Source of the DNA: Sandaracinaceae bacterium
Lineage (GTDB): Bacteria > Myxococcota_A > Polyangia > Polyangiales > Houyiibacteriaceae
DNA length: 64,000 nt
Assembly (NCBI GenBank): GCA_016706685.1
Contig: JADJJE010000014.1
Coordinates: 62,001-126,000 of the forward strand
Reading direction: 5' to 3'
Within the stretch, counting starts at the first letter, position 1; each line of letters begins with the position of its first letter. Shown piece after piece: positions 61,762 to 64,000 of the stretch. A program made the translations under genes and the position numbers. The notes below the pieces were generated by a model. The model was not told the DNA's origin, ran no database searches, and saw only the letters and a list, made by a program, of their open reading frames with translations.

Positions 61762-64000
61762 TCAGCGGGGGGCGAAGACCTCCCGGCCGGTCGCGCCGGC
61801 CAGGACATCGGCCAGCTCGAAGCGGGCCGGGAGCACCTCGTTGGCCAGCCAGAGGCGCGCCTGGTCGTCGAAGTGGTCGGAAGCCGCGATGCCGGACTGC
61901 CCCCCCGGGACGATGTTCACGCCCGTGACGTTGCCCGGCTCCATGTGGAACACCATGCGCATGACCGGTCCGTTCCCGAACGTGTAGGGCGACCCCGTGG
62001 TGAGCGGTGGGTGGGCCGCATCCACCGAGTAGAGGTCGCTGTGCCGCGGGAACCACGGCAGCGAGGCGCGCGGGTCGGCCGCGGGGAGGTCCGGGAAGAG
62101 CGGCAGCCGCGCGGTGTTGATGTCACGCCCCAGCAGGGCGACCTCCGGGATGTCCCCCGCGAACTGCGTCACCAGCGACTGGAAGCGCACCTGGTGGCGC
62201 AGGCCCCAGAGCCACTCGTCCATGTCCGTGGTGTCGAAACCGCCCACGCCGGGCACCTCCGGGTCGGGGGCCGCCCCCAGGCGACCCAGCGCCCCGGCCA
62301 GCGCGCTCAGGAGCATCTCGTCGCTGCGCTCCACCACACCCACGGTGGTGGCGTCGTCGAAGAAGACCGACTCCTCCGTGGCCGCGTCCCACGACGCCAG
62401 GTTGTCGGGGTTGCTGGCACCGCGGCCCTCGAGGAGCCAGACCAGCGCCTTGATGCGCAGGGCGGCGTCCGCCTCGAACACGAAGGCCACGTTCTCGTCG
62501 CCGAAGATGGTGTCGTGCATCCCGCGCAGCCACTCGTTCCAGATCATGGTGGCCACGGCCGCCTCGCGCTGCTCCTGCGTCGGCGCTTCGTAGAAAGTCT
62601 CGACGCCGCTCTCGGCCTGCGCGCCGCGCATGAGCCAGGTCTCGAGGCGCGTCTCCACCTCGTCGAAGGCGGTGAGGTTCGCCACATAGAGGTCGACCAG
62701 GCGCTGCTCGTCGGCGCTCAGCACGGGGTCGTTCATGTTCAGCTGCTGCGCCCGCTGGATGGCCGCGAGGGCGAGCGGCGCGAGGTGACGGCCCACCGGG
62801 GAGTGGTGGTCGGCCTGCAGCGCGCGCATGGCCTCGAGGCTGCCCGAGCTCGTGGCCGCCAGCTCCGCGAGGCGGTCGGAGATGGTGGTGGCACGGTAGC
62901 CCCCGTCGAAGTCGTACCCCAGGTACCACGCGTCGTTGGTCAGGTCGTCGTCCACGGTCATCCCGCCGATGTCGTTGTTGGCGTTGGCGATGAAGCCGGC
63001 TGCCGGCGAGATGGCCATGGGCCACTCCTCGAAGGGCACCAGGCAGTGCTCCGGGTCGGCCTCGTCGGGCAGGCCTTCGTCGTTGAGCGGGATGGTGAAG
63101 GCGCCGAAGCGGTTGCCGTCCAGCAGCGAGCGGGGGTCGCCGCCCGCGGCCCACGTACGGTCGGCGTTGCGCAGGTTGTCGCGGCAGGGCAGCGCGTTGT
63201 AGCTGCCGTACCAGACGTCGCCGTGGATGTCCGCGGCGCCCAGGTTCTGTCCGAAGCCCACGAAGCGGCGGCTGGCTTCCCGCATCTCGGCCACGTTCTC
63301 CGCGCGCCCGAGCCCGTCGGCGGCTTGCACCGTGTTGGCGATGTCGAAGCCCGTGTAGTCGAACGAGATGGCCGTGATCTTCCCGTCCATGTCGGTGTCT
63401 TCGGGGATGATGTAGACGCCCTGCACGTTGACCAGCGTCTCGCCCGCGCCCGGCACCGTGTCGGCCTCCACCACGCGCCCCTCGAGCTCCGCCAGCAGGC
63501 GACCGTCGAAGGTGGTGTAGCGCGTCCAGGTCTCCGAGCGGCCCACCGAGTCGAAGGCGGGCACGTTCGCGATCTCGTAGACCTCGTCGATGCCCACCAG
63601 CGGGCGCCACTCGTCCTCGAAGAGGCTCGCGCTGGGCGCGCCGTTCGCGTCGAGCTGGATCTCCTCGCGGTACCAGTCGGTCAGGTCGCCATAGAGATAG
63701 GTGATGCTGTAGGCCACGTTGCCGTTGGTGCCCACGCCCATGTAGGGCACGCCGGCAAAGAAGAGCCCCAGCTGGCGCAGCGCGTCGCGCCGGCCGCCGA
63801 AGACCGAGGTGTCGAGGCCGGTGTGGTAGAGCAAGCTCGGCACCGTGAGCGGCAAGTGGCCATCCCCCGCCAGCAGCGCAACCCCGTCGGTGGTGCTCGC
63901 AGCCGTCATGGCCCACACGTTGGAGCCGTAGTCCTGGTCGCGACCCCCGTGCACCAGCTCTTCCCAGCGGTTCGCGCGCGCCAGCACGCGGTTCAGCAGC
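61762..64000 (-). CDS. penicillin-acylase-family Ntn hydrolase (5' end beyond the window)
   Basis: The frame is open from the window edge (LLNRVLARANRWEELVHGG...) to the stop at 61762, about 745 residues, and has no start codon of its own here; the N-terminal signal and first chain lie outside. The beta chain seems to begin at the Ser of YGSNVWAMTAASTTDGVALLAGDGHL, the usual autocleavage nucleophile context. VGTNGNVAYSITYLYGD and the SPAAGFIANANND stretch are family features. These enzymes hydrolyse amides such as acyl-homoserine lactones, penicillins or peptides, often in the periplasm. The substrate is unknown. A 162-bp gap separates it from the 61599 gene upstream on the same strand. Confidence 0.88.
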   Translation of the reverse strand, partial: LLNRVLARANRWEELVHGGRDQDYGSNVWAMTAASTTDGVALLAGDGHLPLTVPSLLYHTGLDTSVFGGRRDALRQLGLFFAGVPYMGVGTNGNVAYSITYLYGDLTDWYREEIQLDANGAPSASLFEDEWRPLVGIDEVYEIANVPAFDSVGRSETWTRYTTFDGRLLAELEGRVVEADTVPGAGETLVNVQGVYIIPEDTDMDGKITAISFDYTGFDIANTVQAADGLGRAENVAEMREASRRFVGFGQNLGAADIHGDVWYGSYNALPCRDNLRNADRTWAAGGDPRSLLDGNRFGAFTIPLNDEGLPDEADPEHCLVPFEEWPMAISPAAGFIANANNDIGGMTVDDDLTNDAWYLGYDFDGGYRATTISDRLAELAATSSGSLEAMRALQADHHSPVGRHLAPLALAAIQRAQQLNMNDPVLSADEQRLVDLYVANLTAFDEVETRLETWLMRGAQAESGVETFYEAPTQEQREAAVATMIWNEWLRGMHDTIFGDENVAFVFEADAALRIKALVWLLEGRGASNPDNLASWDAATEESVFFDDATTVGVVERSDEMLLSALAGALGRLGAAPDPEVPGVGGFDTTDMDEWLWGLRHQVRFQSLVTQFAGDIPEVALLGRDINTARLPLFPDLPAADPRASLPWFPRHSDLYSVDAAHPPLTTGSPYTFGNGPVMRMVFHMEPGNVTGVNIVPGGQSGIAASDHFDDQARLWLANEVLPARFELADVLAGATGREVFAPR

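Overview
This window is very GC-rich chromosomal DNA, coding on nearly every stretch, that looks like a myxobacterium (phylum Myxococcota). The case rests on gene content, not on a marker gene: many large lipoproteins with Asp/Gly-rich linkers, a PilZ-PEGA protein, a TIGR02265-like protein, a caspase-like lipoprotein, multi-repeat Cys-rich surface lipoproteins and a transglutaminase/ATP-grasp/alpha-E operon. A Sandaracinus-like lineage is my best guess, by inference only. I saw no rRNA, tRNA, insertion sequence, phage or CRISPR array.

Layout. 1-0.8 kb: end of an ABC-2 exporter operon. 0.8-1.8 kb: ECF sigma factor with a membrane anti-sigma factor. 1.9-4.8 kb: three surface lipoproteins, one carrying a knottin-like cysteine pattern. 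4.9-9.3 kb: patatin-like lipase and a cupin/JmjC oxygenase, divergent from a small exported protein with DSDPxDGAGRGR repeats, then a serine/threonine dehydratase-type PLP enzyme. 9.4-16.1 kb: a minus-strand operon of two transglutaminase-like proteins and a circularly permuted ATP-grasp/alpha-E protein; the DUF2126 end of the first gene is frameshifted. 16.2-30.2 kb: regulator-like protein, TPR protein plus a 17-repeat lipoprotein, DsbA-like protein, small housekeeping genes (rhodanese, folK), PilZ-PEGA protein, DUF3025 protein, lipoprotein and an ArsA-type ATPase. 30.3-38.4 kb: Rieske oxygenase, GH3 glycosidase, PhoD phosphatase with a collagen-like choice-of-anchor protein, MsrB, Uma2 nuclease. 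38.4-41.4 kb: three RNA-modification enzymes. 41.7-50.7 kb: secreted hydrolases, a second PhoD, a caspase-like lipoprotein and an esterase. 50.7-57.3 kb: gltB-gltD with an Lrp/AsnC regulator just upstream. 57.3-60.6 kb: a regulatory stretch (promoters, hairpin, twin palindromes, possible sRNA), a Spy-like periplasmic protein and a RegB/RegA redox two-component system. 60.6-64 kb: an uncharacterised protein and a penicillin-acylase-family enzyme cut by the window edge.

How the parts fit. The cell-envelope theme dominates: about a dozen signal-II lipoproteins, two Tat-exported PhoD enzymes, secreted glycosidase, esterases and acylase, as expected of a predator or scavenger that digests macromolecules outside the cell. 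Nitrogen assimilation (Lrp/AsnC-gltBD) and redox sensing (RegBA) sit side by side across a dense regulatory intergenic region. The most unusual items are the peptide/oxygenase divergent pair near 7.8 kb, the frameshifted DUF2126 gene, the knottin-like lipoprotein, the caspase-Tudor-like lipoprotein and several intergenic repeat or palindrome structures.
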